Part shown: positions 8,259 to 17,464 of the stretch, piece by piece | Layout of the letters: each line of letters starts with the position of its first letter | Position numbering within the stretch: the stretch's first letter is position 1 | Assembly (NCBI GenBank): GCA_013201395.1 | Contig: JABMJD010000004.1 | Span: 1 to 64,000, forward strand | DNA: 64,000 nucleotides | Direction: 5' to 3' | From: Candidatus Syntrophopropionicum ammoniitolerans | GTDB taxonomy: Bacteria > Bacillota > Desulfotomaculia > Desulfotomaculales > Pelotomaculaceae | Translations under genes and position numbers: made by a program | Notes under the pieces: model-generated | What the model was told of the DNA's origin: nothing | The model's input: the letters and a program-made list of their open reading frames with translations, nothing else | Databases searched by the model: none

Positions 8259-9233
8259 TTAACAATTTATGTAAGAGGGCGTACTCAGATATCTTTCTCC
8301 ACCATCAGGTAAAACGGCCACAACTAATTTGCCTTTATTTTCCTGCCTTCGAACCAATTCCAATGCTGCAAAAACAGCCGCACCCGAAGATATACCCACT
8401 AGAAGACCCTCTTCTTTGGCCAGCAGTCGCCCGGTGTCAAAAGCCTCTTCGTTGCTTACCTTAATTATCTCATCAATCAAGGTTGGATCTAATACCTCTG
8501 GGATAAAGTTTGCCCCAATCCCCTGAATCTCGTGGGATCCGGCCACCCCTTCCGACAACAAGGGGGATTCGACAGGCTCCACCGCAACAATCCTCAGGCC
8601 AGGTTTACGCTCTTTTAAAATCTGGGCAATACCTGTAACGGTACCACCGGTTCCTACACCGCCTACAACGATATCCACTTTACCTTCTGTGTCACGCCAG
8701 ATTTCTTCAGCCGTGGTTAACCGGTGCACTTCAGGATTAGATGGGTTTGTAAACTGCTGGGGCATATAAGAGTCAGGTATTTCCCGAATCAGTTCTTCCG
8801 CTTTTTGCACTGCTCCATTCATCCCATCGGCTCCCGGGGTGAGCACCAGCTCAGCACCGTATGCCCTGAGCAGATTGCGTCGCTCAACACTCATCGTTTC
8901 CGGCATGGTTAAAACCAGGCGGTAACCACGGACGGCAGCCACCATGGCCAGGGCAATACCAGTGTTGCCGCTGGTAGGCTCAATAATCACAGAACTGGGC
9001 TTTAGCAACCCTTTTTCCTCCGCCCTTAGCACCATATGATATCCAATGCGGTCTTTGATACTGCCCCCCGGGTTGAAAAATTCTATCTTAACAATTAGAT
9101 CGGCAACTGCTCCCTGTGGTATTTTCCGTAGTCGGAGCAGCGGGGTATTACCAATCAAATCAGTAAGGTTGTCTACAATTCCCGCCAAGCGTTTCACAGC
9201 CTTTCTTTTACCCCTCAATAATTTCAGCCCCAT
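8259..9233 (-). CDS. cysK: Cysteine synthase (O-acetylserine sulfhydrylase)
   Basis: 324 aa. Converts O-acetylserine and sulfide to cysteine with PLP. The PLP lysine is in [12 protein letters not shown], the substrate-binding loop is [12 protein letters not shown], the phosphate-binding glycine loop is [10 protein letters not shown], and the C-terminal SSGAAV is present. The listed start (ATG 9233) lacks a good ribosome binding site; the GTG at 9197 gives the family-typical short N-terminus before [15 protein letters not shown] and has AAAGG just before it. It directly precedes cysE and follows nadA by 79 bases, so the cluster links sulfide incorporation with the NifS desulfurase that removes sulfur from cysteine. 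Confidence 0.93.
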   Translation of the reverse strand: MGLKLLRGKRKAVKRLAGIVDNLTDLIGNTPLLRLRKIPQGAVADLIVKIEFFNPGGSIKDRIGYHMVLRAEEKGLLKPSSVIIEPTSGNTGIALAMVAAVRGYRLVLTMPETMSVERRNLLRAYGAELVLTPGADGMNGAVQKAEELIREIPDSYMPQQFTNPSNPEVHRLTTAEEIWRDTEGKVDIVVGGVGTGGTVTGIAQILKERKPGLRIVAVEPVESPLLSEGVAGSHEIQGIGANFIPEVLDPTLIDEIIKVSNEEAFDTGRLLAKEEGLLVGISSGAAVFAALELVRRQENKGKLVVAVLPDGGERYLSTPSYINC

Positions 9234-9312
9234 AGTCAGGGGCTGTTTTAGTTATTTGCAGCAAGTTTACTATAGGGAAACAAACCCCTCATTAAAACCT
9301 GTAGATGGGCTT

Positions 9313-10233
9313 TTAGACTATCTCCAGCATCCTTTCCAGGCAGCCAAGGGCACTCTCCCTTATTTCCTTGGGCACATTAACCCGGGGTTCAAGGGTTAGT
9401 AGGGCTTGATAAACCTTATCTAGAGTAATTTTTTTCATATCGGCACAGACCAACCTCTCTGAGGCCATATAAAAATGTTTATCCGGGCAGCGTTTCTTTA
9501 GAGGATGAAGTATCCCCTTTTCGGTAGCTATTATGAACTCATTAGCCTCACTTTCACAGGCAAAATTGATCATGCCTGCGGTGCTTGCTACCTTATTCGC
9601 CTCAGCCACTACCTCCGGCCGGCACTCCGGGTGGACCATTAAGAGCGCCTCCGGATGCTCTTCTTTTGCCTTGCGGATATCTTCGATGGGCAGAAGGTCA
9701 TGAATATTACAACAGCCTTCCCACAACACCATATCCCGCCCTGTTTCCGAGATAATGTAATGACCCAAATTTTTGTCGGGAACGAACAATACCGGTTGCT
9801 CCCGCGGTAAAGAAGCAACAACATTGACAGCATTGGCTGAGGTACAAGCAATATCGCATTCAGCCTTGACACTAGCAGTGGTATTAACGTAGCATACTAC
9901 TGTGGCTTCGGGAATCTCCTGTTTCTTTTGCCGCAGTTGTGCCACATCAATCATGTCCGCCATGGGACAGCCGGCATTTTTATCAGGCAAAACAACAATT
10001 TTATCGGGTGAAAGTATAGATGCACTCTCAGCCATAAAGTGCACACCACAAAAAACAATCACCTCAGCATCAGTATTCGCCGCCCGTTGGGACAGGGCCA
10101 GTGAATCACCAATAAAATCTGCCACATCCTGCACCTCTGGAGGCTGATAAAAATGTGCCAGGATAACTGCTTTACGCTCATTTTTCAGTTGGAGTATTTT
10201 TTCAGATAATTTTTGAATAGTTTTCTGATCCAT
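9313..10233 (-). CDS. nadA: Quinolinate synthase NadA
   Basis: 306 aa from ATG 10233 (AAAGGA upstream); a TTG at 10242 would overlap nifS but sits too close to that site. NadA condenses iminoaspartate with dihydroxyacetone phosphate to quinolinate for NAD synthesis, using a [4Fe-4S] cluster. The three cluster cysteines are visible in IVFCGVHFMAESA, LWEGCCNIHDL and FACESEANEF. Other family motifs include ILAHFYQPPEVQDVADFIGDS and VHPECRPEV. The gene lies immediately downstream of nifS, which can supply sulfide for its cluster. I do not see nadB or nadC in this window. Confidence 0.93.
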   Translation of the reverse strand: MDQKTIQKLSEKILQLKNERKAVILAHFYQPPEVQDVADFIGDSLALSQRAANTDAEVIVFCGVHFMAESASILSPDKIVVLPDKNAGCPMADMIDVAQLRQKKQEIPEATVVCYVNTTASVKAECDIACTSANAVNVVASLPREQPVLFVPDKNLGHYIISETGRDMVLWEGCCNIHDLLPIEDIRKAKEEHPEALLMVHPECRPEVVAEANKVASTAGMINFACESEANEFIIATEKGILHPLKKRCPDKHFYMASERLVCADMKKITLDKVYQALLTLEPRVNVPKEIRESALGCLERMLEIV

Positions 10234-10238
10234 TTTTC

Positions 10239-11399
10239 TCAATCCTTTAGCGGTGACATCTCCCGCAATTTTTCTATAATTGGCTTAATCACATCAAGAA
10301 AATAGTCAATATCGTCTTCGGTATTATCATTTCCCAAGGTGATGCGCAGGGAACCATGGGCCTCTTCCGGCGGGATCCCCATTGCCGTAAGCACATGGGA
10401 AGGCTCAAGGGAACCGGTTGTACAGGCGGAACCTGTAGAAGCAGCAATCCCCTTCATATCAAGGCTCAATAGCATGGATTCGCCTTCAATATATTTAAAT
10501 AGGAAACTGGCATGATTGGGCAGTCGCTTTCTGGGATGACCAGTCAATTTAACATCCCCGATACTGATCAGTCCCTTAATCAATTTATCCCTCAGGCCAA
10601 TTAACCTGGCACCTTCGGTTTCCCTTTCTTCCATAGCTAGTTCAATCGCTTTAGCCAGCCCCATTATACCGGGTATATTTTCCGTCCCTGCCCGGCGTAA
10701 GCGCTCTTGTGCACCGCCATGGAGGAGGGTCTGCCGCCAGTTTGTCCCCTTACGAATATAAAGTGCACCAACCCCCTTGGGTCCGTTAATCTTGTGCCCG
10801 GACAAAGACAGCAGATCTACCTTCAAATCATCTACATTAACTGGTATCTTACCAACACTTTGTACCGCATCCACATGGAATATTATTTTACATTCTTGGG
10901 CCAGTTGGCCAATCTGGGCTATCGGCATAATTGTACCCACTTCGTTGTTAGCATGCATAATAGTAATCAAAATTGTTTTATCCGTGATCGCAGCAGCCAC
11001 ATCATCAATGCTTACCATACCGTACTGATCCACCGGAAGAATGGTGATATCAAAACCTGTCTTGCCCAGGGCCTTGACAGTATTAAGTACTGCATGATGC
11101 TCCACGGCACTGGTAATAATGTGATTACCCTTGTTTTTGTTAACCTGGGCAGCACCCTGGATAGCCATATTGTCTGATTCCGTGCCGCCGCTGGTGAAAA
11201 CAATTTCATCAACATCTGCACCCAGGGCCTGAGCAACCTTTTTCCTGGCCTCCGTTAAATCTTCACGGATTCGTAGGCCATACTTGTGGATACTGGAAGG
11301 ATTGCCGAAACTATCCCCAGTAATGTATCTGTACATTTCTTCTGCCACTGCGGGGTGAACAGGTGTTGTGCCACTATGATCAAAATAAATACTGTGCAC
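10239..11399 (-). CDS. nifS: Cysteine desulfurase (NifS/IscS type)
   Basis: 386 aa, PLP-dependent, releasing sulfur from cysteine as an enzyme-bound persulfide. The PLP lysine is in SLSGHKINGPKGVGALYI, and the persulfide cysteine lies in STGSACTTGSLEPSHVL near residue 325, followed by GSLRITLG; the flanking loop has the NifS/IscS (group I) form. GTG start at 11399 with AGGAGG ten bases upstream. A TTGACA-17-TATTAT promoter lies between it and iscR. No iscU or other scaffold is adjacent. The position next to nadA suggests it serves the NadA cluster at least in part. Confidence 0.92.
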   Translation of the reverse strand: MHSIYFDHSGTTPVHPAVAEEMYRYITGDSFGNPSSIHKYGLRIREDLTEARKKVAQALGADVDEIVFTSGGTESDNMAIQGAAQVNKNKGNHIITSAVEHHAVLNTVKALGKTGFDITILPVDQYGMVSIDDVAAAITDKTILITIMHANNEVGTIMPIAQIGQLAQECKIIFHVDAVQSVGKIPVNVDDLKVDLLSLSGHKINGPKGVGALYIRKGTNWRQTLLHGGAQERLRRAGTENIPGIMGLAKAIELAMEERETEGARLIGLRDKLIKGLISIGDVKLTGHPRKRLPNHASFLFKYIEGESMLLSLDMKGIAASTGSACTTGSLEPSHVLTAMGIPPEEAHGSLRITLGNDNTEDDIDYFLDVIKPIIEKLREMSPLKD

Positions 11400-11471
11400 T
11401 GCCCAAACCTCCTAAATACTCAGCGATTCTAGCACATCTAAACATAGTAAATTAATCGGAATTATGCATAT

Positions 11472-11500
11472 ATAATATGAAATCACTCGGAATTTGTCAA
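11472..11500 (-). promoter_or_regulatory. Promoter of nifS-nadA with two CGGAATT repeats
   Basis: On the minus strand TTGACA (at 11495-11500) is followed after 17 bases by TATTAT (11472-11477). Two plus-strand CGGAATT heptamers, at 11457-11463 and 11488-11494, stand 31 bp apart (about three helical turns) and flank the promoter core. AATTCC-type half-sites are known for Rrf2-family regulators, so IscR encoded just upstream is the obvious candidate; the operator role is inference. Confidence 0.7.
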
Positions 11501-11571
11501 CAGTTTTCAATTTACAGTTTTATAAACCTTACCATGTAGCTAATTTGTGCTGGGCAGACACGTTTTATATA

Positions 11572-12027
11572 TCATAAACAATGCCTGTTTTTGCCTTTAG
11601 AAGAACGCAGGTCCTCTGCTTGCCTACATAAATCCGCTAGAGTAACACCGTCCAAAACTGATGCAGTTGCTTCTCTAACCTTTTCCCAAAGATGCTTCGT
11701 TACACAAAATTCCGCCCTGATACATTTTTCCGGATCCTCTTCACTTACACAACCCGTAGGACCAAGTGGCCCCTCCAAGCACCTAACAATCTCACCGGCG
11801 GTTATTTTATCAGGTTCCCTCATTAGTAAATAACCACCTTGAGCCCCTCGGACGCTTCGGACCAACCCCCCTTTGCGAAGTACAGTCATCATATGTTCCA
11901 AATAGCCATCTGAAATTAACTGCTTTTCAGCAATTTGAAAAAGCGGCGTTGGTTCTTTTTTATCGTAATTAAACGCAAGTTCCAACATTGCCCGCAGTCC
12001 ATACCGTGACCGCGTTGAAAACCTCAA
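11572..12027 (-). CDS. iscR: IscR-like Rrf2-family transcriptional regulator
   Basis: 151 aa. The N-terminal winged helix-turn-helix (MRFSTRSRYGLRAML, then PLFQIAEKQLISDGYLEHMM) is typical of Rrf2 proteins. The region after the dimerisation helix has three cysteines at about residues 93, 102 and 108 (GCVSEEDPEKCIRAEFC), the pattern of [2Fe-2S] IscR; CymR lacks these. It probably senses Fe-S status and controls nifS and itself. TTG start with GAGGGGGG upstream. The spacing to nifS is 172 bases and contains a promoter, so iscR and nifS can be transcribed separately. Confidence 0.88.
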   Translation of the reverse strand: MRFSTRSRYGLRAMLELAFNYDKKEPTPLFQIAEKQLISDGYLEHMMTVLRKGGLVRSVRGAQGGYLLMREPDKITAGEIVRCLEGPLGPTGCVSEEDPEKCIRAEFCVTKHLWEKVREATASVLDGVTLADLCRQAEDLRSSKGKNRHCL

Positions 12028-12107
12028 TCAAAAACCCCCCTCTAAGAGAACTAAAAACTATCGGCCTTTTTTATTGCGGTGCCAATATACCTGATGTTTT
12101 TTTATAG

Positions 12108-12135
12108 CTTATATCATCAGACTTATACTTGTCAA
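12108..12135 (-). promoter_or_regulatory. Probable iscR promoter
   Basis: On the minus strand TTGACA (12130-12135), a 16-base spacer and TATAAG (12108-12113), about 80 bases before the iscR start. Confidence 0.6.
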
Positions 12136-12147
12136 AAAAGCCGTTAT

Positions 12148-13305
12148 TTATTGTTTAGCTTCTATTGTAATCACTGCTGCTTCTTTTTTTCCATTTCTAA
12201 TATAGTTTACTTCTACCTGGCTGCCAATGTCAGCCGCCTGCACTAGTTCGACTAATAGATCTGGGTTTTCGATAGCATCTCCGTTGTAACCCACAATAAT
12301 GTCGCCCTTCACCAGACCTGCCTTGTCAGCAGGAGAGCTGCCGATCACCTCTACCACCAGGGCCCCTTTTGGCTCACTTAACCCGTAAGACCGGGCTGTG
12401 TTTTCTGTTAACGACTGCAGGTAAACACCAAGCCATGGATGAGACACTCCACCCTTATTGATTAGATCATTGATCACAGACTTTACAGTGCTGCTGGGAA
12501 TGGCAAAACCAATCCCTTGCGCTTGAGCGCTAATCGCGGTATTGATCCCCACAACCTCACCTTTTAAATCCAACAAGGGCCCACCACTATTACCGGGGTT
12601 GATCGACGCGTCAGTTTGGAGCAGATTTCGGTACTGCCGGTCATCAATGGTCATCGGTCGTCCCTTGGCACTGATTACCCCTACTGTCACAGTGTGATCC
12701 AATCCGTACGGGTTGCCAATAGCTACTACCCAATCACCAACCCTGATGCCATCTGAATCGCCCAAAGTCACTGTAGGCAGTTTATCACCAGCCTCAATTT
12801 TAAGCACAGCCAGATCAAGCTCCTTGTCTGCCCCTACCAGTCTGGCGGGATAAGGCTTATCCGTATTGGATAGATTCACCTCTATTTGGTTGACGCCTTC
12901 AATCACATGTTCGTTGGTGAGTATATAGCCATCAGTTGAAATAATAAAACCTGAGCCCAGCCCATGGCTTTCCTGCTGCTGTGAAGGAATACCGAACTGA
13001 TCACCAAAAAATTGTCTAAAGAAAGGATCGTTAAAGAATGGATCTAACTGACTGACGCCGGTCGTAGTGGTATCGATCCTGACTACAGCGGGACCAACCA
13101 TGGAAACCATATCCGGGATATTATTTGGACCCGGCCCCTGCATTTGTGCATTCTGCATAACAGTGGAACTGCTCTCATCAGCCCAGGTAACACTGGGAAG
13201 ACCGTTTAAACCGCAAAATAATGAGAACAGAACCACAACCAGCATACCGGCCAGAAATGCACCCCCTACCTTTACAACTGGTGTGTTAGGTATTTTTAGC
13301 ATCAT
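12148..13305 (-). CDS. htrA: HtrA/DegP-type membrane-anchored serine protease
   Basis: 385 aa from ATG 13305 (a second ATG follows at once; AGGGGAGG upstream). A longer frame to 13380 has no ribosome binding site. One N-terminal membrane anchor (about residues 12-33) puts the protease outside. The trypsin-like domain carries the full triad: His in LTNEHVI, Asp in KELDLAVLK, Ser in NPGNSGGPLLD. A single C-terminal PDZ domain spans about residues 290-380 (GALVVEVIGSSPADKAGLVKGDIIVGYNG). It should degrade misfolded secreted proteins. Stands alone between iscR and mgtE. Confidence 0.92.
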   Translation of the reverse strand: MMLKIPNTPVVKVGGAFLAGMLVVVLFSLFCGLNGLPSVTWADESSSTVMQNAQMQGPGPNNIPDMVSMVGPAVVRIDTTTTGVSQLDPFFNDPFFRQFFGDQFGIPSQQQESHGLGSGFIISTDGYILTNEHVIEGVNQIEVNLSNTDKPYPARLVGADKELDLAVLKIEAGDKLPTVTLGDSDGIRVGDWVVAIGNPYGLDHTVTVGVISAKGRPMTIDDRQYRNLLQTDASINPGNSGGPLLDLKGEVVGINTAISAQAQGIGFAIPSSTVKSVINDLINKGGVSHPWLGVYLQSLTENTARSYGLSEPKGALVVEVIGSSPADKAGLVKGDIIVGYNGDAIENPDLLVELVQAADIGSQVEVNYIRNGKKEAAVITIEAKQ

Positions 13306-13424
13306 ATAACCTCCCCTAAACATGTATAAAAATGATAAGTATATTTTACAACATTTGTTCCAGGGAGTTGTCAAGATCAAATAGTAATTTTTTAAAAAAA
13401 GTCGCCAAGGGATTGGTCTGTGGG

Positions 13425-14786
13425 TTATTGACCAATTAAAAGAATACGCCGAGCAAATTCAAAGTATATAAACAGGCCCGCGGAGTCGATGATGGTTGTA
13501 ATTACAGGGGCAGACAGGACAGCAGGATCCACCCCCACCTTTCTGCCAACAATAGGTATCGCTGCCCCCACTGTTGAGCTGACGGTTACAATAGCCACAA
13601 TGGTCGCAGACACTGTGATACCAAGATCCATTGAACCGCCAATTGTCACCGCCCGAATATAGGTGGCAACCGCCATGGTCAGGCCCAACAAAATACCCAG
13701 GCGTGATTCACGCCAGACAACCCGGGCAAAGTCCCCAACATTTAGCTCACCCACAGCGAGTGCCCTAACCACAAGTGTAGAGGCTTGTGCCCCGGCGTTA
13801 CCACCGGTGCCGATTAAAAGGGGGATGAACAGAGCCAATGATATTACCTCGCTCAAGACCCCTTCATAATGCCTGAGGATGTTGCTGGTAAATGCCTGGG
13901 CTATAAAAAGTATCAGCAACCATCCCACCCTTTTACGATAAAGTGAAAAGAAACTTGCCTGCATGTAAGGTGCATCTAGTGGTTGGCTGCCTCCTAGAAG
14001 TTGGATGTCCTCTGTAGCTTCCTCTTCAACAACATCAAGAACATCATCAACAGTAACGATACCAACCATCCTGCTGTTTTTATCCACCACAGGAAGGGCC
14101 ACCAGGTCATATTGACCAAATACGCGGGCCACTTCTTCCTGATCCGTATAGGCATTAAGGGAAATCACATTGCGGTTCATAAACTCTTCCAATTTCATCT
14201 TTGGTGCGGCCAGGATCAGCTCACGCAAGGACACAATGCCCACCAGCCTGCCGGGGGCGTCCAGTACATATACATATGAAACAATCTCCGCCTCATTGCC
14301 AATCTTACGCACATGGGCCAGGGCCTGTTCTGCTGTCCAGTTCTTCCGGGCAGATACGTATTCCACAATGGCCAGTCCACCGGCAGTATTTTCAGGGTAA
14401 CTCATCAGCGACCTGACCTTGGTCTGATATTCTTCCGGTAGCCATTGGAACAAACGATCTGCCTGGCGCTGGTGTATCGCCGCAAAAAAATCAACGATAA
14501 TGTCACTGGACATACCGTTTAGCACCTTCCTGGCAAAGGGTTCACCCAGGTGGAACAAAAACCAGTACTGCTGCACCGGCTCCAGATACTCAAGTGCATC
14601 AGCCACCTTGCCGGCAGGAAGTACGGACATCAGGTTCAACTGTTCAGATTTCTCGAATTCCGGCAAAATATTGGCTAAATCAAAAGGTTGCAAGTCTTCC
14701 AGTATTCTGGGCAGGTTTTCTTTTGATTCCCCAGTGCTTAGGGCGTCGCGAATTACCTCTACCAGGTTTTCATTTAACGCAGTCAT
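13425..14786 (-). CDS. mgtE: MgtE magnesium transporter
   Basis: 453 aa from ATG 14786, GGAGG eight bases upstream. Cytosolic N domain (about 1-130), two CBS domains (about 135-260: ENTAGGLAIVEYVS, then ALPVVDKNSRMVGIVTVDDVLDVV), then a five-segment membrane domain with the selectivity-filter region (LIGTGGNAGAQASTLVVRALA) and DPAVLSAPVITTIIDSAGLF. The cytosolic domains normally close the pore at high Mg2+. The gene sits behind an M-box riboswitch, so uptake is controlled both on the RNA and on the protein. Confidence 0.95.
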   Translation of the reverse strand: MTALNENLVEVIRDALSTGESKENLPRILEDLQPFDLANILPEFEKSEQLNLMSVLPAGKVADALEYLEPVQQYWFLFHLGEPFARKVLNGMSSDIIVDFFAAIHQRQADRLFQWLPEEYQTKVRSLMSYPENTAGGLAIVEYVSARKNWTAEQALAHVRKIGNEAEIVSYVYVLDAPGRLVGIVSLRELILAAPKMKLEEFMNRNVISLNAYTDQEEVARVFGQYDLVALPVVDKNSRMVGIVTVDDVLDVVEEEATEDIQLLGGSQPLDAPYMQASFFSLYRKRVGWLLILFIAQAFTSNILRHYEGVLSEVISLALFIPLLIGTGGNAGAQASTLVVRALAVGELNVGDFARVVWRESRLGILLGLTMAVATYIRAVTIGGSMDLGITVSATIVAIVTVSSTVGAAIPIVGRKVGVDPAVLSAPVITTIIDSAGLFIYFEFARRILLIGQ

Positions 14787-14883
14787 CTTCAAAGCCTCCC
14801 TCCCCCGGCAACAACAGGCAAATTACCTGCCATCCGCCCCGATTATATGGTTTGCAGGCGGTGCTGCCTTCATACCTGAAACA

Positions 14884-14916
14884 ACAAAAAAAACCCCCTT
14901 AAATAGAAGGTTTTTC
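14884..14916 (-). terminator. M-box expression-platform terminator
   Basis: On the minus strand AAAAACCTTC pairs with the GGGGGTTTTT region across a short loop, with a run of eight Ts. It lies between the riboswitch and mgtE and should end transcription when Mg2+ is bound. Confidence 0.8.
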
Positions 14917-14934
14917 CAATATTAAATAGATAAA

Positions 14935-15097
14935 CCTCCTCCACTCGTGAAAGTTTTAGCACGTACACAGCTAGGGGATAACCCCAGCCACATTAAGTAA
15001 AACCTTAAGCCGGCAATACCTGTTGACCCGTCGGCGTCTCTCGACATTTCCGGGCAGTGGCATGTGTCTGTGTAGTAGCCTCACCTAACGAAGAATA
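14935..15097 (-). promoter_or_regulatory. M-box (ykoK) magnesium riboswitch
   Basis: The minus strand shows the hallmark segments in order: TTCGTTAGGTGAGGC, ACACATGCCACTGCCC, GTCGAGAGACGCC, GGGTCAACAGGTATTG, TTAATGTGGCTGGGG, TATCCCCTAGCTGTG and GAGGAGGTTTA. Members bind several Mg2+ ions and favour a downstream terminator. Expression of mgtE should therefore rise when Mg2+ is scarce. The 402 bases between mgtE and the next gene upstream are accounted for by this element, its promoter and terminator. Confidence 0.95.
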
Positions 15098-15113
15098 TTT
15101 TTTTAATGTTTTC

Positions 15114-15142
15114 ACTATACAGGAAATTATTATCTCTGTCAA
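15114..15142 (-). promoter_or_regulatory. Promoter of the M-box-mgtE transcript
   Basis: TTGACA (15137-15142), 17-base spacer, TATAGT (15114-15119) on the minus strand; the predicted start is about ten bases before the riboswitch. Confidence 0.85.
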
Positions 15143-15188
15143 CCGATCGCAAATGCTTTAAAAAGCCCCGTGCAGACACCCATAAGCA

Positions 15189-17177
15189 CTATTTCTCCAG
15201 ATGCCGCACAAAATTTTTTAACAAATCCATCAGCTCATCATGGCTACCGGGCCGACAGTAAAACAGGCGCTCAGGCTGGATATTCACAGCCTGCAGCAAG
15301 TTTCGTGCACGCAAAATGGTACCTTCAATAGTGTTAACCCCTTCGGCATGGCGGTTCCATCCTGCCCCTTCACAGGCAACAATGACTACCCCGGCAGCCC
15401 CATTTTCAAAAACCTTAAGCAACCATTCCAGGCGCAGGGAACCTGGGGTTGGCACCTCTATTATCCGCACCCGAGCTAAAACCTGATCCCGATCGAAACC
15501 GGCCTGGTCCAGTCTATCAATTCCGGATCCCCCGCAGGCAAATAGAGCAACATCCTTATTAGCTGAAAATGGCTTCAGCAATCTTAGGAATTCCTTATTA
15601 TCCAGACTGGTTAAGCTAATGGCACCGGCAGGGCAAACTGCTGCGCAAACCCCACAAGCCTGGCAACCCTCCACAGATATGATGGCATGATCCTTTACCG
15701 CCGGAACATCATAGGGGCACAATCTAAAGCAGTTCAGGCAAGCCACACATTTTTCGTTGTTCACTGTCGCCCCTTGCCCACACTGCAGGCAACGACCCGC
15801 CTCTAAAAGGGCTGCAGTTTCATCAAAACCAATCTCATAAGGAGCAAAATTTTTCTTCCGCTGCTCAGGTGGCAACAACACCATTTTCTGGCGCTCCAGC
15901 CTGGGTATTTTTTCAGCTACCCCACCTGGTAGTGGCCCAACAACAGTAGATGGCGGTGCAGCGGGTATACCATCCTTTCCCTCTAGATAGCGCTTTACCA
16001 ACTCGGCGGTGCGACGCCCGGAAGAAATAGCACTAATGGCGGATCCCGGGCCGTCGGCCATCTCACCACAGATAAAAATACCCTTGACATGGGAGGCAAT
16101 AGCCTCCGGAAGTGAACCTCTACAACAAGATTCGGGTAAATATTGCTTCAGCAAACGGTTATCCCCTACCTGACCAATAGACAAAATCACTGTGTTTGCA
16201 GAAATGGCAACCTGGCTATTAGGTTCATAAACAGGGTCAAACCTTCCCTCCCGGTCATTTAGGGACAAAATTTTCTGCACGATTATACCATTAACAACAT
16301 CCTTTTCCAGGGTTAAACTCACTGGGCCATACCCGGCCTGAATTATAACCCCCTCCTCCTCACCGTCCTCTATCTCAGAGATACTAGCGGGCATTTCCTC
16401 ACGTGACTCCAGGCAAACCACCCTGACCTCAGATGCACCCAGGCGCAAGGCGGTACGAGCGGTATCCATAGCCACATCGCCCCCACCGATTACCACTACC
16501 CGGTTGCCAACGACTGGTTTTTTATCGGAATTGACCGCCCGCAAAAACGGTAGTGCTTTTATTACATCAGGGTGATCAAACCCGGGCAAATTTAAACCAC
16601 GGCCCAGCCAGAGGCCGGTACTCAGGATAACAGCGTGGCTGGACTCTTTAATCCGGTCCAGGCTAATATCCTTGCCCACCTCCTGCCCACAAAGTATCTC
16701 CACACCCGCGGCCTTAATGGCCTCAATATCCCGCTGTAGAGCCATAATAGGCAGGCGGTAGGGTGGAAGAGAGGTGAGGAGATGTCCACCCGGCGCAGCC
16801 AGGCGATCAAACACTACCACCTGATGACCACAGCGAACCAGCTCATGGGCCGCAGTTAGCCCTGCCGGTCCCGCACCAACTACCGCTACCTTATAACCGC
16901 TATCCGGAACCTTGGGAAAATGAAAAGTAGGCCCCACCGTCTCAACAACAAAACGCTTCAAACCCCGAATGGAGAGGGGTGCATCAATTGCAGCACGGCG
17001 ACAGGAATCTTCACAGGGGTGCTGACAAACCCAGGCACACACAGAAGGGAAAGGGTTATTAGCACGGATCAACCTATAGGCCTCAAGATAATCCCGCCTG
17101 GTTATAGCAGCAAGATATCCCCGGACATCAGTATGCACCGGACAGGCATCTGTACACGGTGGAAGAAGGTCATTCAA
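15189..17177 (-). CDS. GltD-like FAD oxidoreductase fused to 2x[4Fe-4S] ferredoxin and FlpD/MvhD-like domains
   Basis: 662 aa. Residues about 1-65 form the cysteine-rich N-terminal Fe-S module of glutamate-synthase small subunits (TDACPVHTDVRGYL, then VCAWVCQHPCEDSCRR). Residues about 90-400 are the FAD/NAD(P)H domains (VAVVGAGPAGLTAAHEL; VVVIGGGDVAMDTARTA). Residues about 460-525 hold two ferredoxin motifs (CVACLNCFRLCPYDVP and CQACGVCAAVCPAGAI). The C-terminal ~110 residues resemble the delta subunit of methyl-viologen-reducing hydrogenase (FlpD/MvhD), with VRIIEVPTPGSLRLEWLLKVFE followed by GAAGVVIVACEGA, but the usual cysteine pairs of that domain are reduced. It likely passes electrons between NAD(P)H and ferredoxin or an Fe-S partner. 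No hydrogenase, Hdr or gltB gene is adjacent. TTG start, GGAGG ten bases upstream. Confidence 0.85.
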   Translation of the reverse strand: MNDLLPPCTDACPVHTDVRGYLAAITRRDYLEAYRLIRANNPFPSVCAWVCQHPCEDSCRRAAIDAPLSIRGLKRFVVETVGPTFHFPKVPDSGYKVAVVGAGPAGLTAAHELVRCGHQVVVFDRLAAPGGHLLTSLPPYRLPIMALQRDIEAIKAAGVEILCGQEVGKDISLDRIKESSHAVILSTGLWLGRGLNLPGFDHPDVIKALPFLRAVNSDKKPVVGNRVVVIGGGDVAMDTARTALRLGASEVRVVCLESREEMPASISEIEDGEEEGVIIQAGYGPVSLTLEKDVVNGIIVQKILSLNDREGRFDPVYEPNSQVAISANTVILSIGQVGDNRLLKQYLPESCCRGSLPEAIASHVKGIFICGEMADGPGSAISAISSGRRTAELVKRYLEGKDGIPAAPPSTVVGPLPGGVAEKIPRLERQKMVLLPPEQRKKNFAPYEIGFDETAALLEAGRCLQCGQGATVNNEKCVACLNCFRLCPYDVPAVKDHAIISVEGCQACGVCAAVCPAGAISLTSLDNKEFLRLLKPFSANKDVALFACGGSGIDRLDQAGFDRDQVLARVRIIEVPTPGSLRLEWLLKVFENGAAGVVIVACEGAGWNRHAEGVNTIEGTILRARNLLQAVNIQPERLFYCRPGSHDELMDLLKNFVRHLEK

Positions 17178-17464
17178 TGTAAAGCAACCTCCGGTTTTTC
17201 ATAATCTGGATCCAATAATTGTAACCTATGCCTCAATGGGATTGTTTTAAACTATATTAAATATTACACTGTTTTTGCAGCGATGCAAAGGATTATACTA
17301 TTTTATATAGAATATTTGAATTAATTAAAGGAAAAAAGTATAATTTGCAGCAGCCGGAGGATTAAACCCTTTATTACCGCATTTTACAATATAGCTTATA
17401 TTTAGATCGGCCGGTTGGAATAATATATACTGAATAAATGCTTTTAAGGAGAAAAGGGATCTTG

